Assembly (NCBI GenBank): GCA_902596655.1
Contig: CACJUX010000005.1
Coordinates: forward strand, 20,012-84,011
Reading direction: 5' to 3'
Length of the DNA stretch: 64,000 nucleotides
Origin: an uncultured SAR116 cluster alpha proteobacterium
GTDB lineage: Bacteria; Pseudomonadota; Alphaproteobacteria; Puniceispirillales; Puniceispirillaceae
The notes under the pieces are model-generated. The model saw only the letters and a list, made by a program, of their open reading frames with translations. It did not search any database and had not been told where the DNA came from. A program made the translations under genes and the position numbers. Shown here piece after piece: positions 16,491 through 25,593 of the stretch (positions within the stretch are counted from its first letter, which is position 1; each line of letters opens with the position of its first letter).

Positions 16491-18467
16491 TCAGTCTGTC
16501 AGATCAATTGCCAGCTTTGCAACGGCACTACTGGTGATGTTGAAATGTTCATAGAGATCGGAGATCGGTGCAGAGGCACCAAAATCATTCAGTCCAACAA
16601 AGCCATCTCCCTCATTAAGTAAGCGGTCCCAAGGCTGCCGCACCGCAGCCTCGATCACGATGCGGGGACCCGATCCCAGTAATGCCCTACGGTAGGTCGC
16701 ATCCTGCTGCCAGAACAATTCGAGGCATGGTACTGAGACCACTGTTGTTAAAAGACCATTTTCTGCCAGCGTTTCGCGCGCAGCAAGGGCGATTGCGACC
16801 TCCGAGCCAGAGGCAAGCAGTGTGATCTTGCCTGTCGCGGCATCGCCAGCGGCGATGTAGGCGCCCCTAGCAGTTTTGTTGTCCTGCAAATCGTTGGTGC
16901 GGAACTGAGCAAGCGGTTGTCGGCTTAAAGCCAGAATTGACGGTTTGGTCTTATTAGTAAGAGCACATTGCCAAGCTTCGGCGGTCTCAACGGCGTCAGC
17001 GGGACGGAAAACATTCAGGTTAGGAATTGCTCGCAGTGCCGCGAGGTGTTCAACAGGCTGATGCGTCGGACCATCCTCGCCAAGGCCAATTGAGTCATGC
17101 GTCATCACATAGACGACCTGTTGACGCATCAGAGCCGAAAGTCGGATCGAGGGTCGGCAATAATCAGTGAAAACAAGAAATGTTGCGCCGTAGGGAATGG
17201 CACCTCCATGCAACGCGATACCATTCATCGCTGCCGCCATGCCATGCTCGCGCACCCCATAATGGATATAGGAGCCGCCATAATTGTCCTTCGAAAAGAC
17301 CTCATGTGCGCTAACACGTGTATTGTTGGAGCCGGTTAAGTCGGCAGAGCCGCCAAACAGGGCGGGGCAGGCCGGAAGGATGGCCTCAATGGCTTTCTGG
17401 CTGGCGACGCGGGTCGCAATTTTCAATGGCTCTGCGGCAAGAGATATCTTCCATTGCCGCACGGCCTCTTCAATTTCCCTGTCCCAGTCGCCCCGCATTG
17501 CCTTGTCAAAATCACTCGTGTCCAGTTCGTCATAGCGGGCCTGCCATGCGGCACGTGCGGCGCTGCCCCGGCTTCCGACTTCGCGCCAGTTGGCGATAAT
17601 CTCAGCTGGAATTTCAAATGGGGCATGGTGCCAGCCAAGTGCTGTGCGGGTGCCGTTGATCTCCTCACCACCGAGTGGTGCGCCATGAACAGCCGAGGTG
17701 CCAGCCTTATTGGGTGCGCCAAAGCCAATGACGGTTTTGCATCGGATTAGACTTGGTTTGCCAGTGTATGCCTTGGCTGTGGCAATTGCAGCCGATACCG
17801 CGTTCATATCATGCCCATCGACAGCCAGAACCTGCCAGCCGTAAGCTTCAAAGCGGGTAGTGGTGTCATCGGACACCGCCAAATTGGTGCTGCCATCAAT
17901 CGAAATGCCATTGTCATCAAAAAGCACGATCAGACGGTCAAGTCCCATATGACCTGCAATAGAAGCTGCCTCGTGGCTGACACCTTCCATCAAGCATCCA
18001 TCGCCGGCAATCACATAGGTGAAATGGTCAACCAGCCTGTTGCTGAATCGTGCCGCGAGATGACGTTCTGCCATTGCAAAGCCAACTCCGTTGGCAAGGC
18101 CCTGCCCAAGAGGGCCAGTTGTTGTCTCGATGCCTGCAGCGTGACCGAATTCCGGATGGCCGGCAGTTCGAGCGCCTAGCTGCCGAAAGTTACGCAATTC
18201 GTCGATTGTCATATCTTCATAACCGGTGAGATGCAGTAGAGAATAGATCAACATCGAGCCGTGCCCGGCAGACAGAATGAAGCGGTCCCGATCTGGCCAG
18301 TCTGGCTCGCTAGCGTCAAATTTCAGATGGTCGGCAAACAGCGCGGTTACCGCATCCGCCATACCCATTGGCATGCCCGGATGACCGGACTTTGCCGCCT
18401 CAACCGCATCCATGGACAAAGCGCGAACCGCATTTGCCATATCCTGTCTTTCAGGTAAATTTGCCAT
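16491..18467 (-). CDS. tkt: Transketolase
   Basis: This thiamine-diphosphate enzyme moves two-carbon units between sugar phosphates in the pentose phosphate or Calvin-type pathway. The 658-residue length fits. Visible motifs are SGHPGMPMGMAD near the N-terminus, GHGSMLIYSLLHL, TTGPLGQGLANGVGFA, the ThDP/Mg motif GDGCLMEGVSHEA through FDDNGISIDG, and the pyrimidine-domain segment THDSIGLGEDGPTHQPVEH. It is the first gene of the tkt-gap-efp-suhB group. It is divergent from the DUF4164/zapA genes across a 335-base gap that must hold promoters in both directions. Confidence 0.97.
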   Translation of the reverse strand: MANLPERQDMANAVRALSMDAVEAAKSGHPGMPMGMADAVTALFADHLKFDASEPDWPDRDRFILSAGHGSMLIYSLLHLTGYEDMTIDELRNFRQLGARTAGHPEFGHAAGIETTTGPLGQGLANGVGFAMAERHLAARFSNRLVDHFTYVIAGDGCLMEGVSHEAASIAGHMGLDRLIVLFDDNGISIDGSTNLAVSDDTTTRFEAYGWQVLAVDGHDMNAVSAAIATAKAYTGKPSLIRCKTVIGFGAPNKAGTSAVHGAPLGGEEINGTRTALGWHHAPFEIPAEIIANWREVGSRGSAARAAWQARYDELDTSDFDKAMRGDWDREIEEAVRQWKISLAAEPLKIATRVASQKAIEAILPACPALFGGSADLTGSNNTRVSAHEVFSKDNYGGSYIHYGVREHGMAAAMNGIALHGGAIPYGATFLVFTDYCRPSIRLSALMRQQVVYVMTHDSIGLGEDGPTHQPVEHLAALRAIPNLNVFRPADAVETAEAWQCALTNKTKPSILALSRQPLAQFRTNDLQDNKTARGAYIAAGDAATGKITLLASGSEVAIALAARETLAENGLLTTVVSVPCLELFWQQDATYRRALLGSGPRIVIEAAVRQPWDRLLNEGDGFVGLNDFGASAPISDLYEHFNITSSAVAKLAIDLTD

Positions 18468-18802
18468 TTACGGCTCCCAATTTTGCATGGCGTGGCGCGG
18501 CTCAAATAACGGGTGATGGCGCGCTGAAAACCTTGGCGCAATCTGCCTGCGTTGAACACATTCGTCAATCTATCTCGGCGGAAAACTGATACTCAAAACC
18601 TGTGTCAAATGGTCCTTTCATTGTCCAGTCTGAGCTGTAACCCTAATTTAGGGGCTTTATTTCATTCATGTTTTAGGCCAAACTTCCCAATGTAACCCGC
18701 TCACTCAACATTGATATTTGTTTTTCAGGGTTGTTGTAACTTGCTATCCTACTTGCTCTGCTAGACGATAGCTGCAAACAACCTAGTGGATTTTGATTGA
18801 CG
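18468..18802. other. Divergent regulatory interval between tkt and the DUF4164-like gene
   Basis: This 335-base AT-rich interval separates two divergent genes. I looked for -35/-10 pairs, but none matched consensus well enough to call. No open frame with a ribosome site and no strong hairpin was seen. Confidence 0.5.
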
Positions 18803-19033
18803 ATGTCACGCCTCTCCCAAGCCCACTCGAAGCTGAATGATGCCCTGGCCGCGCTGGAGTCGGCGCTGGCATCAGCGCGTGTCAACTATGGGAAAATAAG
18901 AACGGGCGATTCGCCGGTGGACAGCGCTAGGTTGCTTGCTGATCTGCAGGCAGTTGATGCCAAGGTTGCAAAGGCGGTTAACATGATTAATGCGTCGCTA
19001 ACTTCTGGTGTTGGTGATGGAGAAAGGCGATGA
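18803..19033 (+). CDS. DUF4164-like small coiled-coil protein
   Basis: This 76-residue protein starts at the ATG at 18803, with a TTG two codons earlier as a less likely choice. It opens MSRLSQAHSKLNDALAALESAL and is mostly helical with a heptad-like leucine/alanine pattern, a predicted coiled coil. Small proteins of this kind precede zapA in many Alphaproteobacteria and are annotated as DUF4164; that assignment is from recollection of context and pattern, not a search. Its stop overlaps the zapA start as ATGA, implying translational coupling. A role beside ZapA in cell division is an inference from this coupling. No catalytic motif is seen. Confidence 0.7.
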   Translation: MSRLSQAHSKLNDALAALESALASARVNYGKIRTGDSPVDSARLLADLQAVDAKVAKAVNMINASLTSGVGDGERR

Positions 19034-19386
19034 GTCAGTCTGTTGTAACCATCCGGCTCAATGGGACCCCGTACCAGATTGGTTGCGGCGCTGGCGAGGA
19101 GGATCATGTGATGCGCCTTGGTGTGGAGGTCGAGGATGTTCTGCAGAGCCTTGTCGCGGCCGTTGGCCAGATCGGCGAAGCGCGACTATTGGCAATGGCG
19201 ACTTTAATTCTTGCTGATAGGGCCAACGAAGCCGTAACGCAGAAAGTATCTGATGCGGTAGCAATGAATGGAAAGAGCGGTGAGAGCTCCGCCGAAAGCA
19301 AAGCCGCTGACGCAATTGAAGCGGCGGCTGAAAGGATTGCCAATCTTGCGGCTAGAATTGGCGCCGATGGTTCACCCCAATCATAG
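19030..19386 (+). CDS. zapA: Cell division protein ZapA
   Basis: ZapA binds FtsZ filaments and cross-links them into the Z ring. The 118-residue protein has the ZapA opening MSQSVVTIRLNGTPYQIGCG, then EEDHVMRLGVEVEDVLQSL and RLLAMATLILADRANEA, and a C-terminal helical, coiled-coil tail. It overlaps the preceding small gene by four bases (ATGA) and is followed by the candidate 6S RNA gene and fthC. That order, zapA-ssrS-fthC, is well known in Proteobacteria. Its partner FtsZ is encoded far off in the same window at 59094-60875. Confidence 0.9.
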   Translation: MSQSVVTIRLNGTPYQIGCGAGEEDHVMRLGVEVEDVLQSLVAAVGQIGEARLLAMATLILADRANEAVTQKVSDAVAMNGKSGESSAESKAADAIEAAAERIANLAARIGADGSPQS

Positions 19387-19395
19387 TGTGAGATC

Positions 19396-19424
19396 TTGCA
19401 TCAAATCTCCATTGTCATTAAATA
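19396..19424 (+). promoter_or_regulatory. Candidate promoter of the 6S RNA gene
   Basis: TTGCAT (19396-19401) is followed after 16-17 bases by TTAAATA (19418-19424). Transcription would begin near 19430, which is exactly where the terminal helix of the predicted 6S RNA starts. The match to consensus is only partial; the good placement is the main argument. Confidence 0.4.
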
Positions 19425-19429
19425 AAAGA

Positions 19430-19595
19430 CGAGCGGTGACTGGACTCTGCGTCTGGTTTTTCGATCCCTGGGGCCATAAATTAACTCTAGGGAGCTGCCT
19501 CTGATCAGGCTGTGGTCTGATTATTTGCGGCACCCACCTGCAAAGCAGGTCACAGAGGATGAATGCGCCGACGGGAATTCTGGTCGCCGCCGTTC
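19430..19595 (+). ncRNA. ssrS: 6S RNA (regulator of RNA polymerase)
   Basis: 6S RNA binds the housekeeping RNA polymerase by mimicking an open promoter. Evidence is position and fold. The segment lies between zapA and fthC, the classic place for ssrS. Its two ends pair: GCGGTGAC (19433-19440) with GTCGCCGC (19583-19590), eight pairs with one G-U. A second inner helix forms between GCGTC/GG and CC/GACG. Inside are a C/G-rich bubble side (CCCTGGGGCC), a CCTCTG...CAGAGG pairing, and a tight hairpin ACCTGC-AA-GCAGGT. The length of about 165 bases is normal. Ends are approximate and no covariance search was run. Confidence 0.8.
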
Positions 19596-19649
19596 ATCTG
19601 TTGTCCTTTGGCAATTACTGCCATTTAACCTAACTGTTGCAGAGTCTGG

Positions 19650-20273
19650 ATGTTTTTTATGCCGCCAACAGAGCCTGCGTCATCGAAACGCGATACCGGG
19701 ATTGAAAAGGCAGCGCTGCGCAAACAGGCAGCGTGTAATCGTTCTGTACTGATGGCAGAGAACCCGTTTGCAGGAGATAAACTCATCCGCCAGCTTGAGG
19801 AAGTGTTGCAACGCTGTGGCAAGGGTATATATGCCGCTTATCTGCCGATCCGTTCAGAGTTGTCACCATTGCCGCTTGTCGCTGCACTGGTCGACTTGGG
19901 GATTGCCACTGCCTTGCCGGTCACGCCACCGCCTGGAAATCCGCTGACCTTTTATCGCTGGGCACCTGGAATGAGGCTGGATGACGGTCCGTATAACACC
20001 AAACAGCCACCGCTCAGCAGTGAGAGCGTCATTCCAGATGTGATTCTTGCACCCATGCTGGCCTTCGATGCGGAGGGTCGGCGGCTGGGCTATGGCGGAG
20101 GTTTTTATGACCGCAGCATAGCTACGATGCGCAACTCTGGACATCAAGTTGTTGCGATTGGTATTGCCTTTGCTGGACAACAGGTGGACAAGGTTCCCAC
20201 CGGACCCTATGACGTGGCGCTTGATGCGATCTGGACACCTGATGGTATGTTCTGGCGCAATTCTGCCACGTAA
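19650..20273 (+). CDS. fthC: 5-formyltetrahydrofolate cyclo-ligase
   Basis: This enzyme uses ATP to convert 5-formyl-THF to 5,10-methenyl-THF in the cytoplasm, returning a storage folate to the active pool. The 207-residue protein carries the family ATP-binding motif GYGGGFYDR and the segment LAPMLAFDAEGRRLG directly before it. The first part has the basic, substrate-binding R-K pattern (EKAALRKQAA). ATG codons at 19650 and 19659 are both possible; neither has a strong ribosome site. The position downstream of zapA and 6S RNA is the same as in E. coli (ygfA), where it may be cotranscribed with 6S RNA. Confidence 0.92.
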   Translation: MFFMPPTEPASSKRDTGIEKAALRKQAACNRSVLMAENPFAGDKLIRQLEEVLQRCGKGIYAAYLPIRSELSPLPLVAALVDLGIATALPVTPPPGNPLTFYRWAPGMRLDDGPYNTKQPPLSSESVIPDVILAPMLAFDAEGRRLGYGGGFYDRSIATMRNSGHQVVAIGIAFAGQQVDKVPTGPYDVALDAIWTPDGMFWRNSAT

Positions 20274-20320
20274 ATTAAGTGGGCACACTTGAATAAGGCC
20301 CGAATGAAGTGGGAATTGAG

Positions 20321-21118
20321 ATGCGGGTATTGTTTCTGGGTGATATTGTTGGGCGCGCCGCGCGTAATGCGGTGATCGCGCAGCTTGCCAATTTGCGGCA
20401 GGACCTAGCAGCCGATTTTGCCGTGGTCAATTGCGAGAATGCCGCTGGTGGTTTTGGTATCACTCCAGCGATTTGTGATGACCTGTTTGCTGCGGGTGCA
20501 GACGTGCTGACGACCGGCAATCATGTTTGGGACAAACGTGAAATCTTTGACTATATTGCTGATGAACCAAGATTGTTGCGCCCACTCAACATGGCTCAGG
20601 GCTCGCCAGGCGGCGGTGTGTCTGCGGTTACCAACGAAGCTGGCCAGCGACTCACCGTCGTCAATGTGATGACAAATCTGTTCATGGGTCCGAATGACCC
20701 TGTTTTTGCTGCGCTTGATGGGGCGCTGGTCCGCAACCGGCTTCGCCGGGACACTGATTTCATTCTAGTCGACGTCCATGGTGAGGCAACTTCTGAAAAA
20801 ATGGCGCTTGGCCACCTGGCGGATGGGCGGGCATCACTTGTCGTGGGAACCCATACCCACATCCCAACTGCCGATCATCACGTATTGCCTGGTGGAACAG
20901 CCTATCAAACAGACGCCGGTATGTGTGGCGATTATGACAGCGTTATAGGGATGGATAAAAAGGTGGCGACTGACAGATTCATCGGCATTGGCAGAGGCCG
21001 GTTGTCAGTAGCAATGGGTGAGCCGACATTGTGTGGTGTTCTGGTTGAAACACGTGATGATGGCCTTGCCAAGAGCATCACCCCGGTACGTCGTGGTGGG
21101 CAGTTGAGCGATGCCTGA
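20321..21118 (+). CDS. YmdB-type metallophosphoesterase (TIGR00282-like)
   Basis: This is a two-metal phosphoesterase related to Bacillus YmdB, a 2',3'-cyclic nucleotide phosphodiesterase. The start is set at the ATG at 20321, giving the family opening MRVLFLGDIVGR; a GTG 12 bases upstream is less likely. Metal-site motifs are GDIVG (7-11), NCEN (37-40), TTGNHVWD (64-71), VDVHGEATSEK and VGTHTHIPT. The length of 265 residues fits. It follows fthC by 47 bases, so the two may be cotranscribed. The symbol is left blank because the name ymdB is used for an unrelated E. coli gene. Cellular substrate not known here. Confidence 0.88.
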   Translation: MRVLFLGDIVGRAARNAVIAQLANLRQDLAADFAVVNCENAAGGFGITPAICDDLFAAGADVLTTGNHVWDKREIFDYIADEPRLLRPLNMAQGSPGGGVSAVTNEAGQRLTVVNVMTNLFMGPNDPVFAALDGALVRNRLRRDTDFILVDVHGEATSEKMALGHLADGRASLVVGTHTHIPTADHHVLPGGTAYQTDAGMCGDYDSVIGMDKKVATDRFIGIGRGRLSVAMGEPTLCGVLVETRDDGLAKSITPVRRGGQLSDA

Positions 21119-21203
21119 GATGATGTTTTGGTGGCTCGGGTGCACATGCCAGGCTGTATCTTGCAGAGAATTTCTGTTATAAACCCATCATACTTCGTTT
21201 TAA

Positions 21204-21251
21204 CCTGCGGCGTCTAACAATGTTGCCTTTGGCGGTCGAATGTGCCGCAGG
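21204..21251 (+). promoter_or_regulatory. Stem-loop in the yebC leader
   Basis: CCTGCGGC (21204-21211) is perfectly complementary to GCCGCAGG (21244-21251), leaving a 32-base loop. It lies 35 bases before the yebC start and lacks a T-run, so a leader structure is more likely than a terminator. Confidence 0.35.
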
Positions 21252-21286
21252 TCTCAGTGACAAACAGTTAAGAAAAAGACAGACGT

Positions 21287-22027
21287 ATGGCAGGCCACAG
21301 TAAATTCAAAAATATTCAGCACCGTAAGGGCGCTCAGGACAAGAAACGGGCGAAAATTTTTGGCCGTCTGATCAAGGAATTGACAGTTGCTGCGCGCAGT
21401 GGTTCCGATCCTGACTCGAATCCACGTCTGCGAACCGCTTTGGTTGCAGCGCGTTCGGCGAATATGCCCAAGGACAATATTGAGCGTGTCCTCAAGCGTG
21501 CTGAGGGTGGTGAGGGTGAGGCCTATGACGAAATCCGTTATGAAGGCTATGGCCCTGGCGGCACGGCGCTAATAGTCGAGAGCATGACTGATAATCGCAA
21601 TCGTACAGCATCAGAAGTTAGGGCCGCTTTCAATAAATATGGTGGTTCGCTCGGTGAGACGGGGTCCGTCAGCTTCATGTTTGACCGTGTTGGAAGGGTG
21701 ATTTACCCCGCCGATGTCGCCGATGCGGATGTAATGTTTGAGGCGGCGCTCAATGCGGGTGCTAACAATGTTGAGTCAGATGAGGACGGGCATGAGATCA
21801 CCTGTGCTACCGAAGATTACAATAGTGTCAGTGAAGCACTATTCACGACATTTGGCGTGCCTCAGGAAGCAGGCCTCGTTTGGAAGCCGCAAAACACCAT
21901 CGAAGTTAATGAAGCACAGGCCTCGACCCTAATCAAATTGCTTGACGTGCTGGACGATAATGACGATGTCCAGTCTATTGCTTCGAATTTCGATATATCC
22001 GATGACTTCATGGCCAAGTTGACCTGA
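21287..22027 (+). CDS. yebC: YebC/PmpR family protein
   Basis: This is a cytoplasmic protein of the YebC/TACO1 family. Members were first described as transcriptional regulators (PmpR), and more recent work ties the family to translation of difficult proline-rich stretches. It opens with the invariant [18 protein letters not shown] and continues [37 protein letters not shown] and [23 protein letters not shown]. The length of 246 residues is normal. It is 13 bases upstream of ruvC, the usual arrangement yebC-ruvC-ruvA-ruvB. A structured leader lies upstream at 21204-21251. Confidence 0.95.
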   Translation: MAGHSKFKNIQHRKGAQDKKRAKIFGRLIKELTVAARSGSDPDSNPRLRTALVAARSANMPKDNIERVLKRAEGGEGEAYDEIRYEGYGPGGTALIVESMTDNRNRTASEVRAAFNKYGGSLGETGSVSFMFDRVGRVIYPADVADADVMFEAALNAGANNVESDEDGHEITCATEDYNSVSEALFTTFGVPQEAGLVWKPQNTIEVNEAQASTLIKLLDVLDDNDDVQSIASNFDISDDFMAKLT

Positions 22028-22040
22028 GAGGCGGCACTGG

Positions 22041-22664
22041 ATGCGTATTCTTGGCATTGATCCTGGGATCCGCAACACCGGTTGGGGTGTCGTTGAACAA
22101 TATGAAAACAGGCTGCGTCATATCGCCAATGGGGTGATCAAGCCGAAACCCGACCTTGCCGATGCTGCACGGTTGCATTTCATCGCTCTTGGTGTGGCAG
22201 AGGCGATTGCAGTTCATCGACCTGATGCTGCAGCAATCGAAGAGGTTTTTGTTGCTAAATCGGCGACCTCAGCGCTGAAGCTTGGCATGGCACGTGGGGT
22301 AGCCATGATGCAATGCGGCGAGGCTTCGCTGCCACTGGTAGAAATTTCAGCAAGGCGGGTAAAGAAATCAGTCGCTGGCACCGGCGCCGCCGACAAGATG
22401 CAAATGCAGGACATGGTTGAACGATTGCTTGGTATCCGAGCTGCAAATGCCGATGCGGCTGATGCGCTCGCCATAGCGATAGCAGCAGGTCAAGATATAG
22501 CCCCATTTGGACTTGATGTGGAGGGGGCAAACAGAACTGGAAATAAAACGGCGTCAGGTTTAGGCTCTGCGCAGCGTGGTAGCGTTGAGGCTGGCCGTGG
22601 ATCAGGTTTGTCGGCTGCCATTGAAAAAGCATTGGCACGAGATGCTGGAGAGGATAGCAGATGA
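22041..22664 (+). CDS. ruvC: Holliday junction endonuclease RuvC
   Basis: RuvC cuts four-way DNA junctions made in recombination and repair, acting with RuvAB. The nuclease residues are visible: Asp7 in MRILGIDPGIRNTG, the Glu in AAIEEVFV, and the aspartates in ADAADALAIAIA. At 207 residues it is about 35 longer than E. coli RuvC. The extra part is a C-terminal Gly/Ser/Ala-rich, probably disordered tail (from about residue 165). It overlaps ruvA by four bases (ATGA). An AGAGG ribosome site lies upstream of the ATG. Confidence 0.95.
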   Translation: MRILGIDPGIRNTGWGVVEQYENRLRHIANGVIKPKPDLADAARLHFIALGVAEAIAVHRPDAAAIEEVFVAKSATSALKLGMARGVAMMQCGEASLPLVEISARRVKKSVAGTGAADKMQMQDMVERLLGIRAANADAADALAIAIAAGQDIAPFGLDVEGANRTGNKTASGLGSAQRGSVEAGRGSGLSAAIEKALARDAGEDSR

Positions 22665-23293
22665 TTGCCCAATTGAGTGGCACCCTTGTTGAACGTGCAA
22701 ACAACACTGTCGTTCTCGACGTTGGCGGGGTTGGCTATGCGGTGACTGTTTCAGGCAAGACGCAGACGCACCTAAGCTTTGCCGATCCAGCGGTCATGTT
22801 GTTGACAGAAATGGTCATCCGGGAGGACAGCATGACTCTGTTTGGGTTTCTAGAGCCGGCGGAGCGTGATGCGTTCAGACTTTTGACAACGGTGCAGGGT
22901 GTTGGCGCGAAGGCAGCCCTTGCCATTCTGTCGGTGCTCAGTCCAGCCGAGCTTTCGAGCGCTATTGTCGCCGGTGACAAGGCAATGGTTACCCGGGCAG
23001 ATGGTGTTGGGCCAAAGCTGGCTCAGCGCGTAGTCAATGAATTATCTGAAAAAATTGGCAAGCTACCAACTCTTGCCTCTGGAATTGTTGGGGTTGACTT
23101 AGCTGGCACTGGCCCGGCTGAGGTTTATAATGAGGCGGAGGCTGATGCAATGTCGGCGCTACTCAATCTTGGCTATGGCCGGACAGAAGCGCATACCGCG
23201 CTGCTGCAGGTGCGGCAGAGGGTGGCGGATACTGGTGCTGGTGATGACGTATCATCCCTAATTGCCAGTGCCTTGCAGGAGATGGGAAGCTAG
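22661..23293 (+). CDS. ruvA: Holliday junction helicase subunit RuvA
   Basis: RuvA binds four-way junctions and loads the RuvB motor for branch migration. The 210-residue protein has the N-terminal OB-fold (MIAQLSGTLVERANNTVVLDVGGVGYAV), the central helix-hairpin-helix pair (LTTVQGVGAKAALAILS and TRADGVGPKLAQRVVNEL), and the C-terminal RuvB-interacting domain (ALLNLGYGRTEAHTAL). It starts within the ruvC stop codon region and ends directly before the ruvB ATG, so ruvCAB is a tightly coupled operon. Confidence 0.96.
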   Translation: MIAQLSGTLVERANNTVVLDVGGVGYAVTVSGKTQTHLSFADPAVMLLTEMVIREDSMTLFGFLEPAERDAFRLLTTVQGVGAKAALAILSVLSPAELSSAIVAGDKAMVTRADGVGPKLAQRVVNELSEKIGKLPTLASGIVGVDLAGTGPAEVYNEAEADAMSALLNLGYGRTEAHTALLQVRQRVADTGAGDDVSSLIASALQEMGS

Positions 23294-24346
23294 ATGTCTG
23301 GTGAAGATGACCGCCTGATTAGTAGCGATATTCTGGAGCGTGCTGACAGCGCCTTGCGACCAACTTCGCTGGCCGAATTTGTTGGGCAGGGTAATAGCCG
23401 TGCCAATTTGGAAACCTTTATCAGCGCGGCGCGAGGCCGGGGTGATGCAATGGATCACACATTGCTTCACGGACCACCTGGCCTTGGCAAGACGACATTG
23501 GCACAGATTGTCGCTGCAGAGCTTGGCGTGGGTTTTCGAGCCACGTCGGGGCCGGTGATTGCCCGTGCCGGGGATTTGGCGGCTCTGCTGACCAATTTGC
23601 GGCCGCGTGATGTGCTTTTCATTGATGAAATTCACCGTCTTGCACCGGCGGTTGAAGAAGTTCTTTATCCAGCGATGGAGGATTTCCAGCTTGATCTTAT
23701 CATTGGTGAAGGGCCGTCGGCGCGGTCGGTAAGGATCGATCTGCCAACTTTCACCCTCGTTGGCGCGACCACTCGATCGGGTTTGCTGACCACACCGTTG
23801 CGTGACCGGTTTGGCATTCATATGCGGATGCAGTTTTATGACCGGGAAGAACTGATGGCGATCTTAAACCGTCAGGCGACGAAGCTCGGGCTTGATCTGG
23901 CAGTTGATGGTGCGGCTGAAATTGCCGACAGGGCGCGGGGAACGCCGAGGGTTGCTGGGCGCCTGCTACGCCGGGTTCGTGATATTGCTAGCGTCGGTGG
24001 CCACACCTCCGTCAGTGCAGCGGTTGCCGATGAGGCGCTTGGGCGTTTGGAGGTGGACGCGAATGGTCTTGACGCGATGGACAGGCGCTTCCTTGGCTGC
24101 CTCGCGGAAAATTACAATGGCGGGCCGGTTGGTGTGGAAACATTGGCCGCTGTCTTATCCGAACAGCGTGATGTGCTAGAAGAGGTGATAGAACCCTATC
24201 TGATGCAGACCGGCCTGTTGATGAGGACGCCACGAGGGCGATGCCTGTCAGCTAGCGGGTGGAATTATCTCGGCATTGCCCCGCCGGCAGCTGTAGCACA
24301 GCAGCTTGATATGCTTAGCGGGGTTGTTGATGACGAAGACGCCTAG
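23294..24346 (+). CDS. ruvB: Holliday junction helicase subunit RuvB
   Basis: RuvB is the AAA+ ring motor that pulls DNA through the RuvA-bound junction. The 350-residue protein has Walker A GPPGLGKT at 60-67, Walker [10 protein letters not shown] at 108-116, sensor 1 in LVGATTRSG, the arginine-finger region [11 protein letters not shown], and a C-terminal winged helix ending near [15 protein letters not shown]. Its ATG abuts the ruvA stop. Its 3' end overlaps the ybgC start by 17 bases. Confidence 0.97.
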   Translation: MSGEDDRLISSDILERADSALRPTSLAEFVGQGNSRANLETFISAARGRGDAMDHTLLHGPPGLGKTTLAQIVAAELGVGFRATSGPVIARAGDLAALLTNLRPRDVLFIDEIHRLAPAVEEVLYPAMEDFQLDLIIGEGPSARSVRIDLPTFTLVGATTRSGLLTTPLRDRFGIHMRMQFYDREELMAILNRQATKLGLDLAVDGAAEIADRARGTPRVAGRLLRRVRDIASVGGHTSVSAAVADEALGRLEVDANGLDAMDRRFLGCLAENYNGGPVGVETLAAVLSEQRDVLEEVIEPYLMQTGLLMRTPRGRCLSASGWNYLGIAPPAAVAQQLDMLSGVVDDEDA

Positions 24347-24818
24347 CCTCGCTTCGCAATCTGGTGTTTTGCCACTTGATGGCTGGATCGAAGAGGGAAT
24401 GCATAACTACCTTTTGCGGGTTCAGTATGAGGATACCGATCTCAGTGGTATCGTCTATCATGCCAACTACCTGGAATTTGCTGAGCGGGCCCGTTCCAGC
24501 TATTTGCGCTGTCTTGGCATCTTTCAGGAGGAGGATTTGGATGGCAGGGCGAGCAAACATGCCTTTGTTGTCCAACGCGCAGAAATTGATTTCAGAAAAG
24601 TAGCTGGGCTGGGAGTTGTAATTTGCGTTTCCACCAGGAAGATCAAGCTTTCGCGATTGAGACTGACACTCAAACAAACCATCAAAAATCAGAAAACTGG
24701 CCTTATTCTTGCCGGAGTTGTCGTCGACACAGTGTATGTCGGCATTGATGGAAGAGGCAAGGCGGCACCGACGCGGATGCCAAATGAGATGATTAATCGC
24801 TTAACCAGAAAACATTAG
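24330..24818 (+). CDS. ybgC: YbgC-type acyl-CoA thioesterase (Tol-Pal associated)
   Basis: This is a hotdog-fold thioesterase that is the usual first partner of the tol-pal cluster. The signature [23 protein letters not shown] is clear, with the catalytic aspartate probably Asp37. I chose the ATG at 24330 (162 residues) because the segment before the hotdog core ([16 protein letters not shown]) resembles the N-terminus of other alphaproteobacterial members; a TTG at 24306 and an ATG at 24399 are alternatives. It overlaps ruvB and lies 49 bases before tolQ. E. coli YbgC hydrolyses acyl-CoA and binds acyl carrier protein; the reason for its link to Tol-Pal is not settled. Confidence 0.9.
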   Translation: MTKTPSLASQSGVLPLDGWIEEGMHNYLLRVQYEDTDLSGIVYHANYLEFAERARSSYLRCLGIFQEEDLDGRASKHAFVVQRAEIDFRKVAGLGVVICVSTRKIKLSRLRLTLKQTIKNQKTGLILAGVVVDTVYVGIDGRGKAAPTRMPNEMINRLTRKH

Positions 24819-24867
24819 GATCATGATTAAGGTTACCGAGGCACAATTGGATAAATGGGGTAGTTAA

Positions 24868-25593
24868 ATGGAGTCTGTTGAAACTGTTGCAACGCATTCG
24901 GGTGCCGATATGAGCATTTGGGGACTGTTCATGGCAGCTGACCCGCTTGTCAAGCTGGTGATGCTGGTATTATTAGCGGCGTCTATATGTTGCTGGGCAA
25001 TCATCGTTGACAAGGTTGCTTCAATTCGGCGGGAACGTCGGCTAGCAAGCGAATTTGAGGACTCATTCTGGTCTGGCGGGTCGCTTGACGAGTTCTATGA
25101 TGAAACTGGCGCTGATCCACAGGATGCAATGAGCCGTGTTTTTGTTGCAGCGATGCGCGAATGGCGACGAGCAACATCGCGTGGTCTGGCGAATGCCAGT
25201 CGGTCCGATCTGCGTGCCTCTCTGGTTAGTCGTATTGACAGATCAATGAATTTTACCATCACGCGGGAGATGGAGCGGCTTGAACGTGGAATGAATTTTT
25301 TGGCCTCGATCGGTTCCGTATCGCCTTTCATTGGTCTACTTGGCACTGTCTGGGGTATAATGAGTTCGTTTCAGTCGATTGCCGAGTCCAAAAACACTAG
25401 TCTTGCAGTTGTTGCACCGGGAATTGCCGAGGCGCTGTTCGCCACCGCGTTGGGCCTCGCAGCGGCTATTCCAGCTGTCGTAGCTTACAACAAATTTGTT
25501 GGTGATATTGAAAGGCAGGGTGCCCGTCTGGAGACATTTGCCCAGGAGTTCAGCACCCTATTGACTCGCCAGCTGGATGAGGGCGGCAGCTGA
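24868..25593 (+). CDS. tolQ: Tol-Pal system protein TolQ
   Basis: TolQ is the inner-membrane proton-channel subunit that powers the Tol-Pal machine during outer-membrane constriction. The 241-residue protein has three membrane segments at about 27-47, 144-168 and 182-207, with the family motifs GSVSPFIGLLGTVWGIMSSF and APGIAEALFATALGLAAAIPA. A GGGG-rich ribosome site lies just before the ATG. Its stop shares one base with the tolR start. Together with TolR it forms the motor that stretches TolA. Confidence 0.96.
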   Translation: MESVETVATHSGADMSIWGLFMAADPLVKLVMLVLLAASICCWAIIVDKVASIRRERRLASEFEDSFWSGGSLDEFYDETGADPQDAMSRVFVAAMREWRRATSRGLANASRSDLRASLVSRIDRSMNFTITREMERLERGMNFLASIGSVSPFIGLLGTVWGIMSSFQSIAESKNTSLAVVAPGIAEALFATALGLAAAIPAVVAYNKFVGDIERQGARLETFAQEFSTLLTRQLDEGGS

